Source of the DNA: Brachycybe producta
Lineage: Eukaryota > Arthropoda > Diplopoda > Playtdesmida > Andrognathidae
Direction of reading: 5' to 3'
Length of the DNA: 64,000 nt
Assembly (NCBI GenBank): GCA_036925085.1
Contig: JAUPFP010000005.1
Location: 5,423,383 to 5,487,382 of the forward strand
A program made the position numbers and the translations under genes. Shown piece after piece: positions 20,035 through 30,989 of this stretch. The notes under the pieces were generated by a model. That model ran no database searches, was not told where the DNA came from, and saw only the letters and a list, made by a program, of their open reading frames with translations. Every line of letters begins with the position of its first letter. Position 1 is the first letter of the stretch.

Positions 20035-20669
20035 ACAGGCAATTAGAAAACGGGATAAACAGACGTTTGCTCCGCCCTTTTTATGACGAACGCAAATTCT
20101 AATTGGTTGGTTATGTAGTCGGACGTCACATGCTCGGTTTTTTTTCAACGTTAGACCTTAGACTATTACTTTACTGGGCTGACAACTCCCTATCTTCTCC
20201 ATGTTAAAGTGTTGAATGCATGTTCTTAGGCAAAAGTGATGTCAGTTCTGTCTGGTGCATTATTTTTATAGAAAATCGGAGTGAAAGTCTTTTTTTTTTT
20301 TGGTGTGGTTCGACGTTGATTGCTGTGACGTCATAACCGACCAATTAGAAGTTGCGTTCGTCATAAAAAGGGCGGAGCCAACTTCTGTTCGTCCCTCCCG
20401 ATTTCTAATTGCCAATGTAGTTCTTCATCGGCCATACTTTTTTATACTAATATATAAAAATACACCCTATATAGCTGCAAAATGAACTCGTCCAAAACTT
20501 GACTTTTACTATCAAGTTCATATACCATAGTCCCGCTAGAGGATGCAAAACTGTCAAACACAAAATTTCGGGAGTTGCCAGTCCAGTAAAGTAATAGTCT
20601 AAGGTCAGACTACATAACTAACCAAATAAGGAGCAAACGTCTGTTTATCCCGTTTTCTAAATGCCCGAC
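20035..20669. mobile_element. Family B foldback with inner foldback insertion
   Basis: Outer ends ACAGGCAATTAGAAAACGGG and CCCGTTTTCTAAATGCCCG are inverted and carry the family's TCCGCCC box and the GACGTCACATGC core on the left. The right arm is separated by an insertion at 20157-20604. No clear outer target duplication is visible. Part of the intergenic gap between TALDO1 and BORCS5. Confidence 0.65.
20157..20604. mobile_element. Inner foldback, third nesting layer inside
   Basis: Ends CCTTAGACTATTACTTTACT and AGTAAAGTAATAGTCTAAGG are exact inverted copies, continuing to GGGCTGACAACTCCC and GGGAGTTGCCAGTCC. Inside, at about 20310-20415, is half of another family B copy (GACCAATTAGAAGTTGCGTT, AAAAAGGGCGGAGCCAAC). 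The layers give a relative order of insertion. No coding sequence. Confidence 0.7.
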
Positions 20670-21226
20670 GTCATAAGGGTGTAATATGACGTTCACATAA
20701 CTCTTTGTAGAAATCTCATTTATTGTGAAATCGTCTGCTACGTATGTTAAGTGCGCCCTCTAGTGTTAGAGTGATGAAAAATCGACTAAATGCTCGATCA
20801 AATTTCCCAACAGTTTTTATGAAAAATTGTATTGTAGGAAGATATTCTGATAAACAACCATAAGGAAAATAAAATAGGCTATTACCAGGGTTGGTGGAGT
20901 GTAGAGCCTTACCTTAGGCTATTATAACCTCTAAAATCGAGGCTATAGAGATCGCTAGGCATTAGAACTAATGTTTTCTCTTGTTGCCAATAGATGGCAC
21001 TCGCGAACGTAAACATATGACGTCATAAATTTCAATGGCCGCTGTGTGGTATGTATCTTTTCTGTCAATGTTTAGTCTTTTTTTTTTCCTGTTAATTTTG
21101 CTAATTTAAGCAATTTTAATCAATATTTTAAAATGAATTGATAGTTTTTTAATCGTGTTTCACCTCGTGTTGTGCGTAATCTTAGTTATTTGCAATGAAT
21201 TAAGGTTTTCTTAAGTCGTTGTTAAA

Positions 21227-23482
21227 ATGGGATTAGAGCAAAGCCACCAACAGCCGTCGTCTTTCTTGAATCCGTCGTCGTCTTCGTTGGTTTCAAAGAG
21301 TTCTGACCGTTCTGCTGCTCCGTCAAATGCCAACACAAATGCAAGGCCAGGTGTTTCGACGTCTCCAAGACCTTCGATTAGTTCGGATTCGGACATTCCG
21401 TACATATCGTACACAATTAATAGACCAATAGGAGGTTTTAGAGTATTTTGCCAGACAAACATTATACTTTTGTAAAAATTGTAACTATGAATAAGAACGT
21501 ATAATTTGGTTTTCCTGTTATAGAATCGCCTAAACTTAAGCCAAAACACGGTCATCATTCGCTAAGATCGAAAAGCCCGTCTCCTAATGTATCGCCGAAG
21601 CCACAGAGGCCGAGATCGATGACTGGACACGACATCGTCGTGGTAAAAGAAGCGGTGCCGAGAGAGGAAACAGCCGAAAGCGATCTAGATCTCTGTAGAT
21701 TACAGGTATAACTTTTCTAATCGGTTTATCTTAGGTGTGTTTTCTTTTAATCACATCACAGTGACATAAAAATAAAATTGTTTTGATTTAACCATTTATT
21801 CTTGTGTTTTGCATATCGTTCTGTCTCTATTTTTCAACTAGCAGCAGTTTCCTGACTAAAAATAATTAATTAGGGTTTTTTTAAGAGGGTCTAATGTGCT
21901 TGGGACTGAACTAACTTAATTTAAGTTTGCTACTAATTGATTGGGATTCAAAATCTCTGATAACGTAGCAGCCGCTATTTGAAAGAACACCATAAATTAA
22001 TATTGAATATTTGAAAAATTAATAATTCTAAGATATCTTATGAACAACTGATTTTCAAACTGTGGTTATTCTGTGTTTCAGAAGAAGATATCAGAAGACT
22101 GAGAAGATAAATTGAAAGTCATGTTAGAAACTAGAATGGGTAGTTGAATTGCTTAATAGTAATTTCATGTTGTTATTTTTCAAAGTAAACTTATTATAGA
22201 CAAAATTAAAAGAAATGTCATCTGCTTAAAGTGGGATCATTTTAAACTGACATAAAATGCTTATTTTAAATGATGTCAACATGAAAATTCCCTGAAGAAA
22301 TTGAACTACCCGATTCTAATTTCTAAAACACTTTAAATTTTTTCTTAATTTAGCTCCTGAAAGACAGAATTTTAAACCAGAGTTTGAGGTGACATTTACT
22401 CAAAATCATTTTAATCGAGTCATTTTCTAAATGCAAACGAATGAGAGCAATGGGATAGAACTCGTGTGTAAAAGAGTAACTTTATCAATTGAAAATATTT
22501 TTCATGTTATTTATGAAAATATTAGTCTGTTGAAACTGCATTAAAAGGTTTATTTTTAAAGAAGATATCAAGTTGAAAATCATACCTGATTGGTTAATTT
22601 GTCTTGTTTGTAAAAAGCTTTCAATTTCAAAAGTTGTTTTCAAGGAGGGATTCAGATGGACTGCAAAAAGTCGTCGGCGTGTGGCCAAAACCGACCACTC
22701 GAGTTGTCGGTTTTGGCCACACACCAACTACTTTTTGCAGTCTTGCTCGATCATTAAAAGTCGCTCGTTTGTGAACACCCATAGTTTATTTTAGAATGTG
22801 GGCCTAATTATTTATATTTGACTATTTTTAAATTTTCGACGTATTAAAATATTTATTCAAAAATTTAAATATATATTAAGATATCTTATTTAATAGACAT
22901 GGTAAACGATAAAAGGGTTTTTTGAATATATTTTAATTGTGTTTTGTCAGCTTATGTAATAATAAGTTTGTTTGAACTGGTTTCAGAACATTCCTGCGTT
23001 TCTACCGATCATGCGTGGAGCTCTTAACGTTCCGATGATGCGAGATCCCGAAGTTCTCGACAAGCTGGACTACCAACAGCTGTTTGCTCTCTGTTCTCGT
23101 TACGAACAACATCTGAGGATATGCGCAGAAGGAGTGGTTGCTGAACAGAACAATCTCGCTTCACGGATAAGAGAGGTAAACTTGCTTTCTTTTTTTTTCT
23201 GTTGTGCTCTTTTCTTCTTTCTATTATTCTGCCTCTTTTTTTTTGTTTTCTTGTGTGGTTTTGTAGATTGACTTTGCTATATCGACCCTTGTTAATATAT
23301 TGACCGAAAGACAGAAAAAATATGTAAGATATGCAGAGAAATTAGGAAAAGTGCACGAGATTTCGACGACGATCGACAAGTGTCAGTCGTCGCTCAAAGA
23401 TGCCATTGAGAAGATGGAATCTCTAAATGCACTTTTATCACCAGAAGAACAGTTAGAGCCGTTCGTTTGGACGACAGGTTAA
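21227..23482 (+). CDS. BORCS5: BORCS5 (myrlysin), BORC complex subunit
   Basis: Family role: subunit of BORC, which sits on the cytosolic face of lysosomes, recruits the GTPase Arl8 and so couples lysosomes to kinesin. Exons 21227-21434, 21524-21705, 22987-23175 and 23267-23482 join in phase to 265 codons including TAA, 264 residues. It starts MGLEQS: Gly2 and Ser6 fit an N-myristoylation signal, as in vertebrate BORCS5. Residues 7-110 are Ser/Pro-rich and low complexity. A conserved DIVVV block follows near residue 105, then a helical C-terminal half (LCSRYEQHLRICAEGV, LTERQKKYVRYAEKLGKVHE, SPEEQLEPF). At about 196 residues the human protein is shorter; the extra length is in the N-terminal linker. 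The gene follows TALDO1 by 1.7 kb on the same strand. Confidence 0.93.
22030..22395. mobile_element. Family A foldback in BORCS5 intron 2
   Basis: Left signature TTATGAACAACTGATTTTCA and right signature GAACTACCCGATTCTAATTT, CTCCTGAAAGACAGAATTTT, with the central TCATCTGCTTAAAGTGGG and TTTTAAACTGACATAAAATG. A near-complete but diverged copy. Confidence 0.75.
22660..22741. repeat. 82-base near-perfect palindrome in BORCS5 intron 2
   Basis: ACTGCAAAAAGTCGTCGG, GTGTGGCCAAAACCGAC and a CACTCGAGTT centre, then GTCGGTTTTGGCCACAC and CTACTTTTTGCAGT. Related words (CTGCGAAAAAAGTCG, CACGTTTTGCAGTCGA) recur at 23855-24015 downstream of the gene, so it belongs to a dispersed element. Confidence 0.75.
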
Positions 23483-23545
23483 ACGACCAATCGAACTCTT
23501 AAAATTTCATTGTAATATTGTGTATAAATGTGAAATGTGTATATG

Positions 23546-23551
23546 ATTAAA
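23546..23551 (+). promoter_or_regulatory. Candidate poly(A) signal of BORCS5
   Basis: ATTAAA 64 bases after the BORCS5 stop codon. Confidence 0.4.
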
Positions 23552-24328
23552 CTAAAATTAAGTGGTTCATTCTCCTTATTTGTAATCAAGTAAGTGGCCG
23601 AATCTGGTGGTGTTTTTTTTTCGTTCGATCTAGTCATCTGAGAATACAGATTACTTGATGTCATTTTTTAATGTAAGTGTTGACCGTAGAGTTGTTTAAC
23701 AGCCGTCATATACAGTATATGGTACAATATGCCTACGTAAAGGCTTATACTTATACGTAGGCTTATGTTCGTCAGCGCAAAAAAAGGATTCAGACCACCT
23801 TTATGTAGTCTGAAGAATGGCGGCCTGCTGATTTAGACCCTTTTCAGATGAACCGCCAAAATGTAGTCGGCTTGTCAGCAAAACCGTCCACTCGAATCAA
23901 ATGTGTTGGTTGAAAAGTGGTCTTAGTGTTGATGAGTGAACTGCGAAAAAAGTCGACTTGAGTGGTTGGTATTGGCGACAGGGCCGACCACGTTTTGCAG
24001 TCGAACTCGACCACCAAAACTGATTCATGTGAAAAATTCATATTGAAGTTAGTTTAGAGCTGCGACAGTTAAGTATAGGCAGTTTCAATGGGGCCATAGC
24101 TATTCATTATTAGCTTTTACTGGTCCTGCAGACGAGGTACTTTCTTCAAGGGGCCCCAAGCTACAACATTATTATTATTATTATATATATAATATCCCAG
24201 GTCTGTGTGTGTGTGTGTGTGTGGAGTAACACTGTACAAAACTCTTGAAGCACGTCGGAATTTATCTAAATTTGAATAAATGAACCGTTTTTTTTCTCAA
24301 GGTCAACTATATGTTGAACTCTTCCTTT

Positions 24329-24480
24329 GGAAAGTGTAGAAGGGGGAGAGAGAAAAGTGGGAGGGGGTGAGGGGAAAAGGTTGGAAAGTGTAGAAGGGGA
24401 GAGAGAAAAGTGGGAGGGGTGAGGGGAGAAGGTTGGAAAGTGTAGAAGTAGGAGAGAGAGAGAGAAAAGTGGGAGGGGGT
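24329..24480. repeat. Purine-rich minisatellite, about three 50-base units
   Basis: Units begin GGAAAGTGTAGAAG at 24329, 24383 and 24435, each followed by GAGAGAGAAAAGTGGGAGG and a GGTGAGGGG tail. Three overlapping minus-strand open frames here are translations of the repeat, not genes. Confidence 0.85.
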
Positions 24481-25146
24481 GACTGAAATTGAAATGAAAG
24501 GAGAAAAAAGGAAAAAAACGACGCGCATGCGCACAATTGCTTGTGAATTTTGCTCCCGTCATTTATGACGGGTTACCCCACTAGTAATATATTAATGCAT
24601 GACTTTTGGGAAGGAAGGAACGTGAGAAGGACTCTGAATTTTTTTTTTCCTTAAGTTTTTGAAGGTCATTAATTAACTTTTTCCATAAAATAAAAACTAG
24701 GGATGTGCCATTCTAATCCCGCTAATCTTCACAAATATTCTAGATCTTTTCTAGAGTCTTTCAAATCCTAACCTTAAAAAAACTGTTAAAAACTTTGGTA
24801 AGGTTAGTTATAACTCGATTGACATAAAACGGCGATTGTTACACCATGTATCACCAATATCACCTTGTGGTGACACTGAGTGCCACATTGTTTTTTTATT
24901 GATAATTTAATATTTAATATTATTTCATTTATTTGTATCTTCTCAATGAATAATATGCGATTCTTATATGAAGGGTTCGAGGGATTCGAGAACCCTTTTA
25001 GGATTCGGATTCGAGAAAATTTAGGATTCGTCCCACCTCTAATAGAAAGCAAAGAAGCACATATAATAAATAATTCCTGCTTTATTTAAAAAATTTGCAA
25101 AAGAAAACCAAAACAATTTTTCTGAACCACTTGTATATAATATAGT

Positions 25147-25332
25147 TTAAAATCCGTTCTTAAAAATGTTTTTATGCAATACAAAATTCAAGTGTTTTGC
25201 TAACTCGGTCGCCTTTTTAGCAGTCACTTTCAACTTGTTCTTGTCTAGAAGTGGGACAATGTTCGAATGTTCCATGGCCATCTTTCCGCTTTCATCACGT
25301 AGTCCAAAGTGATGGCCACCGTCGTTGTCTTG
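25147..25332 (-). CDS. Unassigned coding-like terminal segment, possible last exon or pseudogene
   Basis: On the minus strand an open frame of about 60 codons runs from near 25332 to a TAA at 25147-25149. It has higher GC and more C-ending codons than its surroundings, similar to the real exons. The residues are charged and lysine-rich in the middle (VPLLDKNKLKVTAKKATEL, then AKHLNFVLHKN). An AATAAA on the same strand (25081-25086) lies about 60 bases after the stop. An AG precedes the frame near 25330, but the pyrimidine tract is poorly placed. I do not recognise the family. It could be a 3'-terminal exon whose upstream exons I cannot find, or a decayed retrocopy. Confidence 0.35.
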   Translation of the reverse strand, partial: QDNDGGHHFGLRDESGKMAMEHSNIVPLLDKNKLKVTAKKATELAKHLNFVLHKNIFKNGF

Positions 25333-25601
25333 TTATCGTTCCGTTTATATACACATTTTTGTTAACAAGAAGAAGAAAAAAATACGGAATGGTTACGATG
25401 TTACTTTGAAACGCAGTTCGTTACTTAACCATGATTTTCCTTAAGCCTATATTTCTGGTATAGGTGATGATGGTCTTGTTCACTATACATACAGTTCGGC
25501 TGTTAATGAAACGGTTTCCCAAGTCTAGAACTAGGTTTGTCTTAGTCAAAAGTCGCTGGGAATACAGTTTGACGTCATCACGGACTTTACGCCATACCGT
25601 T

Positions 25602-26011
25602 ACTGTATTTTCAATTGTGTAAGAGCGCTTCACAATTTATGCGTGTACATTAATAATCGTTGTTACGCAGCATGCATGCACGCGCAAAACAAATCGAAGC
25701 TAAGGTAACCATTTATTAGGTTCCGAACTGGCCTTGCACTACTGCTGAATCTGATCCAAGGCCTCACTCCACGGAATGACTGCCTTCCAGTTTTATTGCT
25801 ATGACTTACTGGCATCACGGCACAAGCATAGACTTATTACTGAAATAAGACCACCGTGAACTATGAGACCAAGTCCAGACCGAGACTTATGCCACAAGCC
25901 CACCCCCGAGCCTATTCGCTACGATTTATTTCTTTTAAAAGGTTCGGACCATGCTGTATTTTCAATTGTGTAAGAGCGCTTCACAATTTACGCGTGTACG
26001 TTAAAAATGGT
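25602..26011. repeat. Pair of 58-base direct repeats, 352 bases apart
   Basis: CTGTATTTTCAATTGTGTAA followed by GAGCGCTTCACAATTTAYGC occurs at 25602 and again at 25954, with both copies extending to about 58 bases. The spacer is unique. It could be a local duplication or short terminal repeats of a degenerate element. Confidence 0.7.
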
Positions 26012-27217
26012 TAGTATACATCTACATCCATAGCCTTTTTATCTATGAAAAGAGGCTATGTCATTTCATATATGATTTCCATTCTGTGTTTATATCCCAT
26101 TTCCATAGCCGCCTATAATATATTATAAGTCACTTCAATTTATGTAAAGGAAGGCTATGTCACAGAATAGAAAGATATATCTTATCCATTTTTTCTCTTA
26201 ACGATTGGTAAAAGTGGGTATATTTTAATAACGACTCTTTTTTGGGTAAATATGCACTACTGAAAAAAGGAAGAGCAACTTTTGATCTACAATGGTGAGT
26301 AATTTGAGTCGTATACAATTAGTGGTCAAATTTTAGGGTATCATGAAACTTATTGTTAGTGGGCAATTTAGGTCCTATAAAATGTATAAATGGAGGAGCG
26401 TTTGTGGCCTATGGGATTTAACATGAGCTAAAAAATACGAGATTTTAAAATGAAATTAAAAATAGAAAAACTAATTATAAACTTGTACCAACGTATCACT
26501 AGATGAGCAATATTGTTATGTACATATTGCAATTTGAATTTTGAACCATGTATTTTTTAAAATAGGAATTTCTCTTTCTCATTGGTTTCAATGGCTTAGC
26601 TGTGTGGCGCCACTAAACGGCGAAAAGTGGAACTATAATTGTTATCTGCTAATATTCAAAATGGCGTCACACATATAGGCTCTTAATGCATATATATTTT
26701 CAATAAAATTTTATTATTAGTTGAATTTTAGTTCCTTAAAGATTTTATAAATTGTAAAATTATTTAAATGTATTTTAACATTTAAGATTAATTTTTTAAA
26801 CCATTTTTGTATCAACTAATTTGTTTTTATTAAAATTGAAATTAAATAACATCACAACCAATTGAACTTTTGAATTGTTTGTTAGGTTATGTGTATTTTT
26901 AAAGAGTATTAAATATAGTAAAACGGCCCTGAAAAATCTTTTGGGGTTCAAATTGAACCTGAGTTTGAACACGTCTTATATTAGACCATGTTGCAAACTC
27001 TTCCTTTTATCCATAAGCTCCTTATATTATAAAGGGCACTGTTGCGGAATTTTATTGATTTTATTTTGTGTATTTCATCTGGGGTTTTTTATTTTAAATT
27101 TGGAGCCGTTTTGTGGCGACGTCTTTTGAGTATCTTATGCTATTTATATTAATAATAAAATGATTCTTGTTGGTGGTGCCCTCTAGTGTTATATTGGTTA
27201 TTTTATTTCGTGATCGT

Positions 27218-27454
27218 CTGCTAATCCCTACACTCTGATGTGTCGGGACTTCCCCTTTGTTTGCATTGTATGTCGCAGAAGGGGGTACGTTCGGAGCGCG
27301 AATCCGTACAATAAAGAAACGCTCTCTATTGAGTTTTGCGCGCCTTTTTCTGGTGCACATCTCTTCATTGACGGCGCCGCATTGCATTCGTGACTACAGG
27401 TGGAACTTGGTCGTTCGTTTCTCCGCCGAAATTTCCGTTTCAACATCGTTTTAC
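27218..27454 (+). promoter_or_regulatory. CpG-richer block ending in a consensus donor; candidate first exon
   Basis: Compared with the surrounding AT-rich DNA this block is rich in CG (GGAGCGCGAATCCG, TTTTGCGCGCC, GACGGCGCCG, TCGTTCGTTTCTCCGCC) and ends at TTTTAC/GTAAGT (27455). It contains no long open frame, only a 14-codon ATG frame. The pattern fits a transcription start region with a noncoding first exon of a plus-strand gene. No partner exon is confirmed. Confidence 0.35.
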
Positions 27455-28489
27455 GTAAGTTGCATCTTATTTTTTGTGCTTTGCATAACATATATTAGAT
27501 TATAGTTTTAGAATCAGTTGATTAAGTCTAATTTTAACAGCTTTTAATTAATTTTTGGATGAGATTTTTGCAAATTTGTTTTCATTTAATGAATTTTGTT
27601 GTGCGATTTCGTTGACTCCGTTTTCGTTTTAAAACAAATAATGAGCGATTTTATAAGGCAATAAGGGGTAATAATTGTTTAGTTTAGCCTGAAAAAGCAC
27701 AAATTGTTATGAAAAGTAAACGACGGCTGTTGTTAGTTGTGTTTTAGCTGTTATTAAAGGCTAAAAACTTGATACCGCTGATTGGATTTATGGATAACAT
27801 TGAATTTTCCATAAAATGACATACATGTAGTTCACGTTTTGTACACTTGAGGGCGCTGCTTCGATGACCAGGTTGGTTTGGGTTCTAAAGGTCTACTTAT
27901 AATTAATATATTCATTTGTATATAAGAATAGGAATTTATAGTGATGGGATTAAGAATTGCGAATTGATTTCTTAATTTACGCCAATGTAAATTTCTTCGT
28001 TTGAAAAACGAAGAAATTTGTTTCGTTTCGTTGGATTAATTTCAGGTAATTTCCCAAGAGAAATTGATCCAAAATTCCATTGTTGTTGTTGTTGTTATTA
28101 TTATTATTGCTATTATGAGAGAGAGACATTCTAATTTATGATGATTGAGTTAGGCCTCGGTATAATAATGGAGATGCAATTTCCCGTTTTCTCTATATAT
28201 TCACCGTTCACGAGAGAGAGAGGGGGGGGGGGGCAAAGGAACAAAACACGCGTACACAGAGAGAGAGAGTGAGTGAGCCCACGCGTATGGTGCGTATGCA
28301 ATTTCAACGTGTACAACATACAAACACGTGACCCATAATTCAATATGAAGCACGTTTTTATATAAAAAAGAGAAGGGACATATGATTGACTTTTATATTA
28401 TTTGTAAACTAAAGCATAAATTATTGCAGCCGTTGGTTGCATCGGCAATTCAGGTGGTTTTAATTAAAAGTGTATAAAACGCGTCTCGC

Positions 28490-28868
28490 GAACTCAAACT
28501 CTTGACTATTCCGTTTTTCAGGTGAAAAATTAAGAGAAATTTGAATGTGTTTTTTTAAAAAAAAACTATAATGGTGACTTAACACTTAAACGTAGACCTA
28601 CTTTCATGTTGATATCTTTCAAAATAAGCTTTTTTTTAATGGAAGTTTGAAAGTGACCCAACTTTAAGCAGTTGATGGTTAGCAGACGATATTTTTTAAT
28701 TGATTGTCTATAAAACGTTTATTTTGAAAGATAACGACATGAAAATATTCTGAAGTGATTGAGCTACTCATCTAGTTTTTAAACATTTTCTAATTTTTAT
28801 TTAAAAATGTTGTTACTGAGGCACACAATAGTCATATAGTTCGATAATCAACTGTTCATAAAATAGCT
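28490..28868. mobile_element. Family A foldback
   Basis: Signatures TTTTTCAGGTGAAAAATTAA, CATGTTGATATCTTTCAAAA, a central GTTTGAAAGTGACCC, then AAGTGATTGAGCTACTCATC and a terminal AATCAACTGTTCATAAAA. Near-complete copy. Confidence 0.75.
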
Positions 28869-29214
28869 TAATAACGAAAACTAAAAAAAAAAGTTACAAT
28901 AGGAAAGTGCTAATCTAACGAATCTAACTCTCGTTTTAGTCAAATAAATTACGGAATACGGATGCAATTTTTAAAGAAAATCTTTTAAAATGTATTTAAA
29001 TAACTAAAAATATAAAAACGATTTTTTTTCTTATAAAATCGTTTCATAGATTAAAATAAAGTTTTAATTGTTTACAAAAAAAAATACGAGTTGTGGTTTT
29101 TTAGGCTTACAGCAAAAACAAAGACTGGACAAATTGAAAGGCACAAATTCAAGAAGGGGAAACCTTGGAATTTGAACTTTTAACAATTGGCATATTAACA
29201 GCTGGTGGCGCTGA

Positions 29215-29583
29215 TCAAGCGCCAAATTGAACAAGTGCCAAACTGAATAAACGCCAAACTGAATAAACGCCAAAATGTGATAAACACATTGTTAGGTTAG
29301 ATTAGGATTGGTTAGGTTAGCATGTTCTGTTTGTAAATCTGCACAGTCTGACGTCTATAAAAGCTCACAATATTTGGACCATCAGAATTTACAAAAAACC
29401 TGAATAACCGCCAAACTGAATAGGCGCCAAATGGAAGAAACGCCAAACTGAATAAAAACCAAAAATTTGGCAGTTATTCACTTTGGCGTTTGTTCCATTT
29501 GGCGCTTATTCAGTTTGGCGTTTGTTCCATTTGGCGCTTATTCAGTTTGGCGTTTGTTCAATTTGGCGCTTATTCAGTCGCCC
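29215..29583. repeat. Inverted arrays of a 16-base GGCG unit
   Basis: The right array (about 29471-29580) alternates TTGGCGTTTGTTCCAT and TTGGCGCTTATTCAGT-type units head to tail. The left arrays (29215-29275 and 29400-29465) carry the reverse complement (CGCCAAACTGAATAAA). The whole block could fold into a multi-register hairpin. Smaller relatives lie at 17883-17990 and 45250-45305. The open frame at 29483 is a translation of the array. Confidence 0.8.
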
Positions 29584-29585
29584 CG

Positions 29586-29885
29586 AACAGCTGATTTGGG
29601 AACTCTTTTGTCTGTCAGGAGTAAAATTAAGAGAAACTAGAAGGGTGCATTGCGATTACTTAACGGTATTTTCAGGTTTTGAAATAAACTTTTTGTAAAT
29701 AAAAATTAATGTCGTCTGCTTAAACTTGGATCATTTTCAAACACACGTAAAGTTTATTTTGAAAGATAATTATCAACATGAAAAGTGATTGCGCTGCTCT
29801 TCTAGTTTCTAAAATACATTCAAGGTTTCTCTTTATTTTGCACTTGAAAGTAAGATTAATCAGAGTTTGAGAGATGTTTATACTT
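29586..29885. mobile_element. Family A foldback, abutting the 16-base array
   Basis: Begins CAGCTGATTTGGGAACTC, with TCAGGAGTAAAATTAAGAGA, GTCGTCTGCTTAAACTTGG, CTCTTCTAGTTTCTAAAATA and AATCAGAGTTTGAGAGATG. Left-arm sequence has been lost around GAGAAACTAGAAGGG. Confidence 0.75.
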
Positions 29886-30989
29886 TAAATAGTTGAGAAC
29901 TTTTGAAGTTGAACAAGGTAACATTTCAATGTTGTTGGGGGGGAGGGAGGTCTTTTGCTCAGAATATTCACTTAATTGCCAATTTTTTTTAAATTTGGTC
30001 CATAAATGTATTTGTTTCTAAACTGCTACAAATGCTCCGTTATGTTCGTATAGTTAGTAGTGCTGCAGTGGAGTTTATACAAATGGGCTCAAATTGTCGA
30101 GAAGGTGGCTCCAACATACGAATGAGGTCCAATAATAATTAAGACGTTGATCAAATGAGAAAAGTTTTAAACTTATTTAAATATGCTTCAATGAATTGGA
30201 AGTTAAATTAGAATTGGCTTTTTATGGACCTAATTAGAAATTAGTTGCGTTTTTATAAGAAGAAAAACCTATTGGTGACCATCTTAAATCTGAAATTGAG
30301 TTAAGACGAATTTTGGAAAAGGGGGGGGGGGGGGTGAAGGGGGAGGAGCTTGGAAGATGTTTTAATTAGATTTTTTGACTCGATTGATTGCAATTTGATG
30401 GGCATTTTGCATTTAATGGAATTAATTTTAATTAAAAGGCTAAATTGATCAGGCTTTAAACTGAAACGTGCTAATAAACAAAAGCTAACCGGATTATATG
30501 AGCCCTTCAGTTAGAAGGTTTTATTGAAATTTAGTGCTTTTTTAAAGCTTGTATAGCGCACTATACATCCTGATCGGAACTGAAAGACTCCGAATATTTT
30601 GATAACAAGCATTTCATTGGAGCCCTGTGCATTATAGCTTGGATCGGATCGGAAACGCCAAGTCGGCGGGGTCCCATTGAAATGCTGTTTATCAAAATAT
30701 TCCGATTCGTTACGATCCGATCCGATGTGTAGTGTGCTACAAGCTTTAGACGGGTTGTATAAGAATCCATTGCAAAATATTCAAATAAACTTGATAAAGC
30801 GATGAAAAGGGAACTAAGCAGTGATTTATAGAAAAAAGAAATTGAGTGTATTTTATAAACTAGAAGAGTAAATATGAATCGCTCCAGTGGTTTGTTAGCG
30901 TTTGAAATTAGCCTTTTTGTGGTAATTTCAAACGATAATCATTTCTGTTTGTTTTCACTTAATTGCAAAAACTGAAAACCGAAAGTCCT

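Larger units (their letters stand above)
23483..25080. other. BORCS5 3' flank, repeats
   Basis: After the BORCS5 3' end comes a diverged palindromic element (23820-24020), a short GT run (24204-24222), a purine-rich minisatellite (24329-24480), then a probable MITE at about 24697-25040 whose ends read CTAGGGATGTGCC and GGACGAATCC-like (written in reverse at 25022-25040). No gene recognised. Confidence 0.55.

Noticed and set aside
24266..24562. Three overlapping minus-strand frames rich in Ser, Pro, Leu and Phe
   Set aside because: Translations of the GGAAAGTGTAGAAG minisatellite in different frames.
25147..25332. Histone H4-like reading of the second minus-strand frame
   Set aside because: Only a few residues resemble the H4 C-terminus, the alignment needs gaps, and the upstream part does not match H4.
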